NCBI GenBank assembly: GCA_038501625.1
Contig: JAZAYU010000180.1
Location: 62,001 to 126,000 of the forward strand
Source: Corbicula japonica
Taxonomy: Eukaryota; Mollusca; Bivalvia; Venerida; Cyrenidae
Direction: 5' to 3'
DNA: 64,000 bases
Shown: piece after piece, positions 35,549 through 45,989 of the stretch
Layout: every line of letters begins with the position of its first letter
How positions within the stretch are numbered: the first letter of the stretch is position 1
Position numbers and translations under genes: made by a program
Notes under the pieces: generated by a model
The model's database searches: none
The model's input: the letters and a program-made list of their open reading frames with translations, nothing else
Told to the model about the DNA's origin: nothing

Positions 35549-37119
35549 TAAATATCATTTTAGGTTATGAAACAGCTTACTTGTTGGTTTGAAACTACCA
35601 AAGAGACAATTGTCATGTAGTCGGCTTTCTTAACAACTGGTAACATAACCACTGTCGTGTAACACGGGCTGATATTTAATGAATTATGTGTGTCCTCTGG
35701 TATTACATGTACTCAAAAGGTAATTTCCTATCTTCGCACAGATAATTCTTCTTCTAAGTTGAATGTTTGATAGTATCATGCCTTTAAAGTTAATAAAATG
35801 GTTAAGAGTGTGTTATTATTTTTTCTCTTTCATCAGTAATGTGACAATAACGTCATAATGTGTCTGTAACTTTGATTGTACATGTATATGTATTTTTTGC
35901 ATTTTCACATAATAGTTGCACACATATAAACGCCGATGATGCTGCTTTTGTCGATCGGCGTTTAGAACTTTTTCGGTCGGCGTTTAGAACTTTTTTACTG
36001 CGTTTTCTTAAAAGGACATATTAAAATTTATAGGCTAATAGTATTAACAGCTGCCACAATACAGATTCGCGTTGTATTTGCGCGAGTTCATGCCCAATAT
36101 AATCTCACATGTGCAGATACTTATCTTATTCCGGTTTTCCCTTTTCCAAAACACAAGCAGTTCGATTATGACTAATCACTCGCTGTAAATCACAGTTACA
36201 CTAACCATATATCCCTGGTAGCCACTGCTGGAGTCTGGCCGATAATCCCTCGATATCGGGTCAATTAGTTTTATGAAAGTATGCAAAGTTTATTCCGCAA
36301 ATATTATATGTGGTCTTTATTAATAATTATAGTAAATTTATTTATTGTAATTATATAGCCGTTTTCAGTCGAATTTTTAACGAAATTTTTATTGTTGTTG
36401 ATTTTATCTTATATTCATGATTGATCCCACTCCAGAAAAGTAGAAGAGTAAACTCAATAAAAATACTGTACTGTCAGTATTGTTTGTTGTTGAGCAAGTA
36501 CTACGAGATAAGATATTCGCGAAATTTCGAACGGTTGAAATTCAGAGAAAATGTATTTATTTTGTACACACCAGAGGCATTTGATAAAAATATTTATTAT
36601 TTTATTATCAAGATGGTATCGTTGTTGAAGATGATATTGATGTTGTTGTTTAATTGTAAAAACAAAGAAAATATCACGATATTGGTATGCCCAGGTAAGC
36701 GTGAGTAAAGTGTCTCACAATTTGACAATGTTCAATTGACATTACGCTACGGCATCTGAAGCCACGCTAACCGATTTTCAAGGGGAACTACTCTTCCGAT
36801 GTCCGTCATAACAAATGGTTACTCTCGTCGGTACAATCGCGAACATACACGACGATATTGGAATAAATTGCTTTAAATAAAGCTTGCATTCACGGAAGAA
36901 ACAAAAACACAATTATTCTTTTTGGGCCTTAATGGTTTGAACATAACGAATGATGACGAAACACCATTAGATTGAGTTGGAAGTCAGCATGTTGAAACTG
37001 TAGATGAATGTTAACATAAATACATGTTTCAATAATAAATAGGTAAGTAAATTACATAATGATTACGCAAATGTTAATATATAAAAATATTTAGATGTTG
37101 TAAACGGACACGTCATTAG
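35549..37119. other. Intron sequence, nothing recognised
   Basis: AT-rich sequence. A short direct repeat of gatcggcgtttagaacttttt occurs near 35,955-35,995. A 95-codon plus-strand frame at 36,421 has no protein-like features. Confidence 0.4.
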
Positions 37120-37422
37120 AAATGATAGTGCCTCTAGCTAGGAGCGAACCCGCACCGTCACGGCGACAGCGCCTAGCCCTGCAATGCCTGCGACGCAACC
37201 AATTGAGCTAACCGGGACAACCCCCAAAAAGGTTGATCGGATAGCCCTGATATACGTAACAATCACCGCATGAAATCGGTAACGGGTTATTTTTATGATA
37301 ACAGTACATACTATATGCACGGGGAGACTTTTTACGGTCCCCACACTGCAAAGATAGCGCTACTGTGAATTTCAAATGATAGTGCCTCTAGCTGGGAGCG
37401 TACCCGCACCGTCACGGCGACA
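37120..37422 (-). repeat. Two tRNA-derived SINE heads
   Basis: On the minus strand 37,218-37,125 has an RNA polymerase III A box, GGTTAGCTCAATTGGT, and a B box, GGTGCGGGTTCGCTCC, about 40 bp apart, followed by tagctagaggcactatcatt. A second, 5'-truncated copy (37,422-37,374) has the B box and the same downstream string. It does not fold into a plausible complete tRNA, so a SINE or tRNA pseudogene is preferred. Confidence 0.6.
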
Positions 37423-37815
37423 CAAAATATATTCTTTGAAATTCATGCAAATGAAATGTGTGTTAGTAGACCTCCAATTTAATGATGAATTTATTAGGAC
37501 ATGCTCTTCAGTCACGAATTTTCCCTTCTGCCGACAATATAGCCCTCTTGCTCAAATAAGACTACGCTGACAAAAAATCTGATATATCCCCCGAAAAGGA
37601 AGGTAGAACCAAACCTCGCTAGTTAACAAAACACAACATTCATGGCCACTTTAGCATGCAAAATACTTTAAATATGAAAAGTTACTGTACAGTAAAATTC
37701 AAAATTTACTTTGACTCAGTCTAATCCCCGGTTTTTCCAACCGCATAGGCGTCATATTCTGTATGTCTGATAGGTTATATTAATTTCAATATTTTCGTTT
37801 ATATACAATGTATCA

Positions 37816-38165
37816 TTGGCACCTCGTGGGATTTCAAACAGTTACGAAAAGTCATTGACATTTGTTGTTGAATCAGTATATTATCAACAAAACTTTGCTT
37901 ACAAAAATGATGTTAGCTGATATGCGAACTTTTACAGGGACAATAGGTATTTGCGTACAGCCCTTTCCTTTATTGTCTAACGTTTATATCGTTGGCACCG
38001 CGTGGGATTTCAAACACTTACGAAATGTCATTAATATTTGTTGTTAAATCGCTATATTTACAACTATAAAATACGTATACAAATGATGTTCGCAGATACG
38101 GGACCCTTTACCGAGACACCAGGTATTTTGCGTACAGTGCCTACTTTTTGCATATCTCATCTCAT
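37816..38165. repeat. Diverged tandem duplication, period 176 bp
   Basis: The string ttggcacctcgtgggatttc at 37,816 recurs at 37,992, and the copies share atttgttgttgaatc-like and tttgcgtacag strings. A related fragment is near 21,060. From here to 39,180 no gene was seen. Confidence 0.6.
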
Positions 38166-39183
38166 TTGCTGTATTCTCTTTCGGCGACTCGAAGAAGAGT
38201 ATGCCATATTGTCTTGATTGTTTTTACAATCGATCACGACACCAATATCCATTTTCATTAAAATTCATCATCAAATAACTGTAGCGATTATCAAATAAGT
38301 GTACTACACACACCTTCCGGTGTGGGAGTATAATAGCACCCGTTATATATGATAGTTATATATCGTAGATGAATCACTATTTATCAATTTATTTACAAAT
38401 GAACGTTAAAGCTATATCAGTGTGATATCAAATTATGTTTGAGATGAAAAAAATCGTGCAAAATTGAATTGGTGAGAGTAATAAATATCGAAATGACCTA
38501 TGACGCAATAACAATGTCATCCGAAGCGATTTTTAAAGTTAAATATTTAAAGAATATCCACAATCGAACGAAAATAACAAAAGTGCCAAGAAACGTTAAA
38601 ACTTCTAAATAGCAATCGCGACATCATCTTATCGATGAAAACAAACTGGGATCCCGCGGATTAGCAATCCTGAAAAATAAAACTCTTGAATATGTTTTCT
38701 ATCAAGGTTTTCAAGCGTGTGCAGTTTTACTTTACATGCTTAAACATTTTACTTTATAAAATGGTTTAAGCTGATGAATCAATCATGCCTAAAATAACAA
38801 TTAAATACAGTGTGAATATTGGATAACACGGTAATATTCAAAGAACTACGGCTATACCAAACTGGACATAATTATAAACTCATCAACCATTAAAATAAGC
38901 ACCGTGTATAAGGACGAAACCTATATATTACAGAAAAATATAAAATAAATTATATATGTTTTTGAAACAAATTTATGAAGAGTAAAAGCATATACAATAA
39001 AGAGGTCGTTGTTATTATTCGATGAAGAAGATGCTACTAAATCGAAACGTCGGAATGAATATATTATCAAAATAGTTCGTGTTTGTGCAAATTATTACCC
39101 AAATTAAGCATATACAATACAAATAGATTTTTAAGAACATTGTATGTGATGTACTTCATATAAAATATATTTGAAAAAAATGT

Positions 39184-39290
39184 GTAATATGCATATCAGG
39201 AATAGCCAAAACCAGAAGACACAGCAACCTAGACTTCCCCACACAAAGCCAAGACGAAGAGAGGAAGAGAGAGCATTGTTTTAAAATAAT
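39184..39290 (+). mobile_element. Short ~100-bp SINE/MITE-like element, copy 3
   Basis: It starts gtaatatgcatatcaggaat, passes through cttccccacacaaagccaag and ends gaagagagagcattgtttta. It is the fullest of the four copies. Confidence 0.65.
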
Positions 39291-39403
39291 AATTATAAAA
39301 CAAACATCAAAAACAATTAACAAAAAGGAGAACCCGACGGGTTACCCCCTTGAAAGGGTCAGTGGCAAAAGAATTTGTTCATAATAAATGTAGATTTACC
39401 TAC

Positions 39404-39439
39404 CATGTTCTGATATTAGACGAAAACTTTCTGCTATGA
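39404..39439 (-). CDS. 36-bp phase 1-1 microexon (candidate)
   Basis: Between acceptor tttgttttcag and donor G|GTAGGT lie two bases, eleven codons (IAESFRLISEH) and one base. Length and phases match the 33,810 exon and fit between the TSP1 exons at 61.6 and 34.5 kb. Support is only from splice sites and phase. Confidence 0.4.
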
Positions 39440-40076
39440 CTGAAAACAAAACAAAAAAAGTATTTTTAAATTCTACGTAAGGTTTATATTTTTTGTTTTG
39501 ATCTTTTTTTTTTTCTTCTAAATAAAATCTAAATAAAATAATTAAAGACATCACTAGAATGTCCTTATGAGCAGTAATGATTTACTAGATTTTTTTGCGA
39601 TTTAACCTTGCTTATTTTAAGTATCTTGCATGATTGTGAAGGTGGGAAAATGTGTCGTCCAGGGTGAACTGTTTTTTAGGAAACGAGGATCTGCCGAGTC
39701 TACGCCAAAACAGTCCACCCGAGGTGACAGATTTTTCAATCTTTACCGAAAGACTCATTAAAATACTTTTTGTTGCATACCTTTTACTGTTCATAACTGT
39801 CATAGGTACTTAACAGTGGGTATCAAGTGAGCATATCTTATGAGCATACCTGTACAGTGAAAGTGTCATCTCTTTGGACTGAGGTTCCTTACGGGATTTG
39901 TATAATATTTATTGATAGTTTTGTTATGACTATTCATTCAACACATGATAATTTGCATCTTAAAATCAGCAGTTTAGTTTTATCCAATCATTACACACCT
40001 ACTCTTTTGTTTGCATTAGGTCTATTTTTTGTTGATCGACCTGTTTGTACAATAGATTTCTTGTGGACAGGTCTTT

Positions 40077-40164
40077 CTGTGCACGTGGCCAGGTCTTTCT
40101 AGACAGACCTGGTCGATCTATAGATCGAACGGGTCTATCAGGAAAGACCTGGTCACGTGCACAG
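40077..40164. repeat. 88-bp near-perfect palindrome without spacer
   Basis: The arms ctgtgcacgtggccaggtct... and its complement meet at gatcta|tagatc (40,120/40,121). About seven mismatches occur over 44 paired bases. Each arm carries an E-box (CACGTG) and a gaaagacc string, the latter also found in the 44,476 palindrome. Confidence 0.85.
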
Positions 40165-40793
40165 GCAGTATGTTCCCTGTAATATATAAACATACACATA
40201 ATTATGTAAACTTTCTTTGTATTGAATATAATACACATCTATAAAATAGTTATGCAAGTTGTTTTTGGCGCGTATTTGTTTCAATGCATTTCTTAAACAC
40301 CTACGACAAAGTAAAGATATTTTGTATTGGAACGTTTTGCATAGTGAAATTCCATTCTAAAAACCTGCGTTTACATTTGTTCATAAAGTAATTACCCGGT
40401 AGACTCAACTCTAACGAAATACGTATTTAAATGTGTATTTCAAAGCTTTATGCTAAATTTATCCCCAAAAGTAAAACATACTCTAAATTGTGTTTTTTGC
40501 ACATTGTTTATACAATCAAATCAGACAAAATCAAATTTAGAAGTCATTTCCCTTGCATTGGTAATAGCCCTAGATGAAATATCAATAAATCGCAGGTTCA
40601 ACGATTGCCTGTCATAACCAATTCTGTAATTTATCATTCTAAATTTGTGTTTTAATAGCACGGGTACTGTCCAGAGAAATGTTCATCTATGCATCGTTAA
40701 AATAAGTTTGAAAACTGATGTTCACTCCAACTCTAAAATTTAAAAAAAAAAATGTTCGAAATATTGGAATTTTGGTAACATAACCGCACTTAC

Positions 40794-40863
40794 CTGTATG
40801 CATTTTGAGGTTCTTTTCCTCGAATAAGTCTAACGCTTGGGACAAAATTTCATCCGAATCATA
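40794..40863 (-). pseudogene. Stray copy of the recombinase gene's first exon
   Basis: The minus strand reads YDSDEILSQALDLFEEK followed by KMHT and a good donor, CAG|GTAAGT. The peptide is nearly the same as the first exon at 44,355-44,458. It lies downstream of the recombinase exon and has no upstream start; a TGA precedes it. It is a duplicated exon left behind. Confidence 0.6.
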
Positions 40864-41019
40864 TCATTTAAATCATATGAAAAACAACATACTCTTCAAT
40901 GCACCGAAATACAAATAACGGAAAGTACTATCCGATTTCCGTTAAACCGAATATATGCACAAATATCATGAGATATTCACAATTAATTTATTATAGGTGG
41001 AAATGTATTGTGGAATTGG

Positions 41020-42185
41020 TCACATTGAAATTATGCGACTTTTTTCAGTCAGTGATGTGGCAGTTTGGTTGAATTGTTCATCTTTGAAATGCGAAAATGG
41101 CGGTTTAGTGATCCCTTGCAGAACCACAGAAACGAGACGCTTTTGCTCATCAGTGGTGCGTTTGTAGTTATTAATAGCATTACTACGGTGACCTGTTTGC
41201 TCCATAATCATTTGCTCGGGAATATGTTCCTTAAACAGTCGTGTTGCCGTAGTGGCCCTAAGTGAATGATTTGTGTAGTAACCATGGTAACTGGCCATTT
41301 GCATCATTGTTTTCACAATATCTTTCAGTTTATTGTGACCAACTGGAGCAAGCACCACACACTACCAGCGGGCGTTGTTAATGGCTGAAAGTAAAACGTA
41401 GAGGACTGTGCACTTGGGTTTAGACGAGAAATGTACGTCCTATACAACTTGACTGGACAACGGTCACTTCCAGGAATGGCATAGGCTCGAGCTCTATGAG
41501 GCTCAATTTTCCTGTGTTTGAGGCCCCCCTTGTACGTTTTAGATATACTTTCACAGTATTCAAGATATTCTATCCGTAACTACCCTAAAGTTATCTTGTG
41601 TCAAATTTCGGTGTTCGTCACCGCCTCTAGACCAAAATTTACACCTACTGTCCAAAATAGAGTGTGAAAGAGAGTCTTTGGATTGCTAGTTCCCAATATT
41701 CCCTTTTCCCGCAAGGTGTTTTCCTGCTCTTGTGTAATAACAGATGCCTGACGTTTGACTAACTCAACACCTTTTTGGGTAACTGCTTGCATAACGTTAT
41801 CAAGGCAGTTCTTGAGTTGTGTAAAGCGTGGATCGTTAAGGAAAAAAACCCGGCGGCCATTGACCTCCAAATGTTTTTGAATGGCCATAATTATAGAAAA
41901 AAGACTGCCACTGGTGTAGTTTCCCCCGTCACGTTTCTTTAATGACAAAACAAAGGTACTTAAAACAAGATTAATGTCATGTCCCGACAACGTCAGAAGA
42001 TCTGACGTGTTTAAGAGTTTGTTTGACCACGTCGTCATCTCCGTGTTGTAATACATAATCTACCCATTCCTGGTAAAGCTTGACTGCCCACAAAGACTTT
42101 CTCAGCGTATTGGCAGGAATAGAAGGTTTGGACTGTCGCTCCAGCTCATACTTGTCGACCAGTTTAAACCGTGCACTGTCGTTGG
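41020..42185 (-). pseudogene. Crypton-type tyrosine recombinase domain, frameshifted
   Basis: After acceptor tgtttcag the exon reads KYELERQSKPSIPANTLRKS and WAVKLYQEW. A frameshift near 42,020 leads to LLNTSDLLTLSGHDINLVLS and FLNDPRFTQLKNCLD. A second, near 41,640, leads to GGDEHRNLTQDNF, then KTYKGGLKHRKIEPHRARAY and PLTTPAGSVW. A third, near 41,355, leads to APVGHNKLKDIVK, NHSLRATTATRLF, TGHRS and NYKRT. The HxxR, HxxW-like and Tyr blocks are those of tyrosine recombinases, specifically the DUF3504 type shared with QRICH1, ZMYM2-like and KCTD1-like host genes of Crypton origin. At least three frameshifts indicate a pseudogene, or indel errors in the sequence. Confidence 0.8.
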
Positions 42186-42779
42186 CTGAAACAATACAAC
42201 AATGCTATAGTGATTTTTATCAAGACAGTGAAATACATGTTACCTTTGTTGGTCTAAATGAATGAGTACCAGAGACTATAATCGCGCCAGTCATTTGTTC
42301 GGTCCTAAATGCAAAAAAAATCCTTCTATTGTTGGAGAAAACATATCTACCCTAACCGATGTGCGAAGAACAATGAAATATTTTTTTATTTCAAAATTAT
42401 AGCTTTTTTCTTAACGACTCCATATAAGAATTAAATGACTTTGTACGCATTTAGTCGCTCCTTCAATAAAAATTACTGGTGACCACTGAGCTATTGGTAA
42501 CATGTTACATTTGACATTTTATGAGTATAAACCACCACCGTTGTCTACTGGTTACAACATTCAGCTTGTAAACTACAGCCTTATACCTCTGTGACTAACC
42601 ACTACATGTAAACAGAAAAGTGCCAATGAACATGATAATTCCAGTCTATGGAACTGATCATACCCTAGGAAAAATGTATTACATAACGTAATTGCTATTA
42701 TTGTTCTGTAGGTAGATTTTGATGTATATGAATCCCTAAAACCGTAGTACATGTATATTATTATATATCGCAACAAGAG

Positions 42780-43445
42780 CACCTCCTGCGGGTGCCAACG
42801 CTCGGCTGTTTACTTTCAAGAGAATGTATATCTGCTGTAGTTACTTGTGGTGAAGAGGTGGAAATTTTGGAAAGTCAGTCAATGAAATACATGATGGAAG
42901 CAAATTCAAGGAAAATTTATGAATATAAAGCCATAAGAAAAGTATTTGAAATGTGCATATATAATGAATGTTCTAAGTTAAAAAGGTGCATTATTCTGTA
43001 AATAAACAATATAGAGTTATGTAACCTGTCATGAATATGCTTGTCATCATTATAAAGAAGTATGCAAAATTGAAAGGGAATACATGAATTTGAAACCATG
43101 ACAAAAATATTTGAAAATGTGCATATATAATGAATTTTCTAAGTTAAAAAGGGGCATAATTCCGTAAATAAACAAGATAGAGTTATGTTACATGTCATGT
43201 AATGTGGGGCATCCTTTAAAATAAGTATGCAAAATTGAAAGGAAAAACATGAAGCCATGACAAAAATATTTGAAAATGTGCATATAATAATGAATTTTCT
43301 AAGTTAAAAAGGGGCATAATTCTGTCAATAAGCAAGATAGAGTTATGTAACCTGTCATGAAAATGTGGGTCATCTTAGGAAAGAAGTATGCAATGTTTGA
43401 AAGAAATATATGAGGTAATGGTGAAGATATGCAGAAATGTGAAAG
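42780..43445. repeat. Three ~163-bp tandem units of a bivalve-type repeat
   Basis: The string ctaagttaaaaaggggcata begins at about 42,973, 43,139 and 43,299. Each unit includes agatagagttatgtaacctg and aagtatgcaaaattgaaag. It is preceded by gagcacctcctgcgggtgcc (42,778). I recall such blocks as abundant in bivalve genomes. It lies in an intron of the recombinase pseudogene. Confidence 0.7.
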
Positions 43446-43454
43446 TTTTTACAC

Positions 43455-43520
43455 GCAGACGCCGACGACGACGACGACGCCGACGACGAGGCCGACGACG
43501 ACGACAACGCCGACGAGGGA
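43455..43520. repeat. CGA/CGC trinucleotide tract
   Basis: An imperfect (cga)n/(cgc)n run ends the 42.8-43.4 kb repeat. Arg-, Thr- or Ser-rich frames across it are artefacts. Confidence 0.8.
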
Positions 43521-43628
43521 GCTACGACAATACCTCGACGTTTTCTCCGAAAACAGCCCAGCAAAAAATGATAATTTACCCAACGCTGCTGTGATATACA
43601 TAGGATGTATCTCATATCCACGTGTTAC

Positions 43629-43786
43629 CTGGTGTGCCTGGAACAGTCGATTCCTCCTGGTGTTTTCTTTTATCTGCTCTTGTAGTACCAACCTCTGACG
43701 ACCCTCCTAGATCAAGCATGTCGCTGACATCGACAGCTTCGTGAAGGATGGATAGAATATTCTCCTTATCTTCTTCTGGTACTTGT
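43629..43786 (-). CDS. Exon 2 of the Crypton-type recombinase gene
   Basis: The acceptor is ctatttcag and the donor CAG|GTAACA; the exon is 158 bp. The first base completes Arg with AG of exon 1, then QVPEEDKENILSILHEAVD and SDMLDLGGSSEVGTTRADKR follow. The last base joins CC of the 42,185 exon to give Ala. This acidic, then Ser/Lys-rich, segment is a linker before the recombinase fold and has no known domain. Confidence 0.65.
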
Positions 43787-43949
43787 CTGAAATAGCATAT
43801 TTTTATAGTAATATCATGTTTTGCTGATTTTAAAAATGTTATTTTGGGGAAAAGCGCCGTTGTCATATACTTCAGTTTTAATACTTTAATGTACAATAAA
43901 GGTATGTACAATTGACATTCTGTTTAAAACGGGAGTTAAATCCAACGGA

Positions 43950-44016
43950 CGGACAGACAGACAGACAGACAGGCACACAGACAGACACACAGACAGACAC
44001 ACAGACAGACAGACAA
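43950..44016. repeat. (ACAG)n microsatellite
   Basis: Runs of gacagacagaca with ACAC interruptions; a shorter pure run is at 44,305-44,338 in the sister duplicate. Frames reading Cys-Leu-Ser-Val series here are artefacts. Confidence 0.85.
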
Positions 44017-44032
44017 AGTAACCTGCACTAAC

Positions 44033-44134
44033 CTGTAAGTGTTCTGTGTTATAAATATACGTTCCCCTTCCTTTTCCTCGAACAAAATGTCATCATAATC
44101 GTGACCGTTTGAATCCATGGCGGTGTGTAATTGT
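44033..44134 (-). CDS. Duplicated exon 1, usable as internal exon
   Basis: It copies exon 1 (MDSNGHDYDDILFEEKEGER...) with an in-frame 18-bp deletion removing the SQALDL part. The duplication placed a ctatttcag acceptor at its 5' side, so from 44,134 to 44,033 it is 102 bp with phase 2 at both ends. It would splice in frame between exon 1 and exon 2. The encoded peptide is open throughout. Confidence 0.55.
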
Positions 44135-44304
44135 CTGAAATAGCATATTTTTATAGTAATATCATGTTTTGCTGATTTTTAAAATGTGTTATTTTAGGGA
44201 AAAGCGCCGTTGTCATATACTTCAGTTTTAATACTTTAATGTACAATAAAGGTATGTATAATTGATATTCTGTTTAAAACGGGAGTTAAATCCAACGGAC
44301 GGAA

Positions 44305-44339
<35 letters not shown>

Positions 44340-44354
44340 GTAACCTGCACTAAC

Positions 44355-44458
44355 CTGTAAGTGTTCTGTGTTATAAATATACGTTCCCCTTCCTTTTCCT
44401 CGAACAAATCTAATGCTTGGGATAAAATGTCATCAGAATCGTAACCGTTTGAATCCAT
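44355..44458 (-). CDS. Exon 1 of the Crypton-type recombinase gene
   Basis: It begins ATG in the context ccgccATGG (minus strand), a good Kozak match. It runs MDSNGYDSDDILSQALDLF, EEKEGERIFITQNTY, plus two bases before donor AG|GTTAGT. The acidic DDxILSQALDxFE motif is frequent, from memory, at the N-terminus of invertebrate DUF3504/Crypton-like proteins. A large palindrome lies 17 bp upstream. Confidence 0.65.
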
Positions 44459-44475
44459 GGCGGTGTGTAAGTCAG

Positions 44476-44622
44476 ATATTGACCTCGAGTTTGGTCTAGT
44501 CGCTTTGGAAAGACCCGATCACGGGATTCTAAAATACCTCGAGCGCTCCGCGCTCTCGGTTATTTCATGAATCCCGTGATCGGGTCTTTCCAAAGCGACT
44601 AGACCTAACACTCGGTCAATAT
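44476..44622. repeat. 147-bp near-perfect palindrome
   Basis: The 54-bp outer arms (44,476-44,529 and 44,569-44,622) pair with about six mismatches, sharing ggtctagtcgctttggaaag and acccgatcacgggattc. The inner 39 bp also pair (cctcgagcgc with gcgctctcgg), leaving a loop of a few bases. It sits directly upstream of the ATG at 44,458. Confidence 0.9.
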
Positions 44623-44623
44623 C

Positions 44624-44845
44624 TTATACATGTTTAATTTGGTTTTTCACGAATCTTCTTTCTCGAGTTCTTCGCCGAGCCCTGCTTTTTGCAGCTTTTA
44701 TTCGTGCAATGCGTGTGGCGGCAATATTTTGCATAAATTGGTCGCCCACCATTACCTTTTGGATAGTACGACATTTTTGTTCATACAGAGCGTTTCGACG
44801 CTGTGATTTAAGTAGGATTTGTGTAAGCGGACGCCAGATGTACAA
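44624..44845 (-). CDS. Hypothetical basic ORF
   Basis: A 73-codon minus-strand frame ends KAAKSRARRRTRERRFVKNQ and IKHV. It includes a possible internal 45-bp exon (acceptor tcacag, donor AAAG|GTAATG). The very basic, helix-prone C-terminus looks protein-like, but no family is recognised. It could be the end of a neighbouring gene whose other exons are unseen, for example a candidate exon GCKRRRYYLICTNEECVE near 45,985-45,915. Confidence 0.3.
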   Translation of the reverse strand: MYIWRPLTQILLKSQRRNALYEQKCRTIQKVMVGDQFMQNIAATRIARIKAAKSRARRRTRERRFVKNQIKHV

Positions 44846-45989
44846 TTAAATTTTGTTTTGTTTTCTTAGATTTTTGGTAGTATTTTTTTGTCTTTTCGTT
44901 TTGTTTTTTTTGTTTTGCACAGGTGAATTCCAATATACTAGACAAAAAAAGTTATCATCATGGTAAATTGTTTTTAGGATAACCAGAGGTCAGCCACTTC
45001 ATAAGTTATGTAAATCTAGTATGTGTATTAGGGCACATGATAAGCAATGTTAAGTTATTATTAACTGATTAATATGATGTTCTACATGTCAAGTTGCAGT
45101 ATCTATTTAGATTTTTAATCATTTCATAATTTTATGTCCTAAGGGTTTTGATATAATGGTTTTTTCTACATATAAGATATTACATGGTTTGGGGGTCACT
45201 TTTATATTAAGTATATATTGTCATATGCAGCCGCTTAAACCTTAATCAGGAGTTGTCAACTCTGACTGTAATCCCAACGCGGATAGGGCCTGTCCAGCAT
45301 AGGCGGAAGGTACCACTTGCGGCAGGGCAGATAGCAAGAGTGATTTACAGAGGAATATTACTTCCCCAGGGACTGACAAAAGTGTCAAGGAAGTGTTTAT
45401 TAAACACACATATTTTTGGAGTTTGTTTACCCCAGTGCAAGTACAGCAAAGTGCCCCTGCTGTGTCTTTATGCAACATATTAATACACGGGTTTTGTGAA
45501 ACCTAAAGTTACAATGTAGTGTCAAAGCTAAATGTCGGATATATTGGACACTTCGTCAAGAACATTCTGTGGACACTGTGGATTCTTTTACGTAAATTAA
45601 GATAACATGGATATTTAATTTCATCTTTGTACTCTCTTTCCGTGAAACATTATATCGATAAAAACAATAACAGTTTATGACCTTGGTCGTGTTTCTAAAC
45701 CCATAAAAGTGAATCGCACCTTTTACTTAAGGGCATTAGATCATGGTTTATTCGTTAAGACTACATGTACATGATGTAAGCGTGCAGTTGCACGATGCAT
45801 ATAAGTTCCAACCGCTACATAGAATTAAATATAAGAATGTAGATATTTGACTACAAGCACAACGTGAAAGCCGGTTTAGTCGGAACTAGGATAACAGAAC
45901 CGTATTCCTTACCAAATCTTCTATTTCCACACATTCTTCATTTGTACAGATAAGATAATAACGTCTCCTCTTACAACCTGTCCTAAATA

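Larger units (their letters stand above)
43783..44470. repeat. Tandem duplication, period 348 bp, spanning exon 1
   Basis: Copy 43,783-44,130 and copy 44,131-44,470 share gtctgaaatagcatattttt, gggaaaagcgccgttgtcat, an (acag)n microsatellite of different length, and the exon 1 sequence. The duplication carried a splice acceptor together with the exon. Confidence 0.85.

Noticed and set aside
36421..36708. 95-codon plus-strand frame ending near a GTAAGC donor-like site
   Set aside because: Composition is that of AT-rich intron sequence, with no domain. A similar string near 20,830 suggests a repeat.
37120..37235. Functional tRNA gene
   Set aside because: A and B boxes are present, but the acceptor and anticodon stems do not pair convincingly and a truncated copy lies nearby, as in SINEs.
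43370..43698. Arg-, Thr-, Ser- and Val-rich frames over the CGA tract
   Set aside because: They are artefacts of a trinucleotide run at the end of a repeat.
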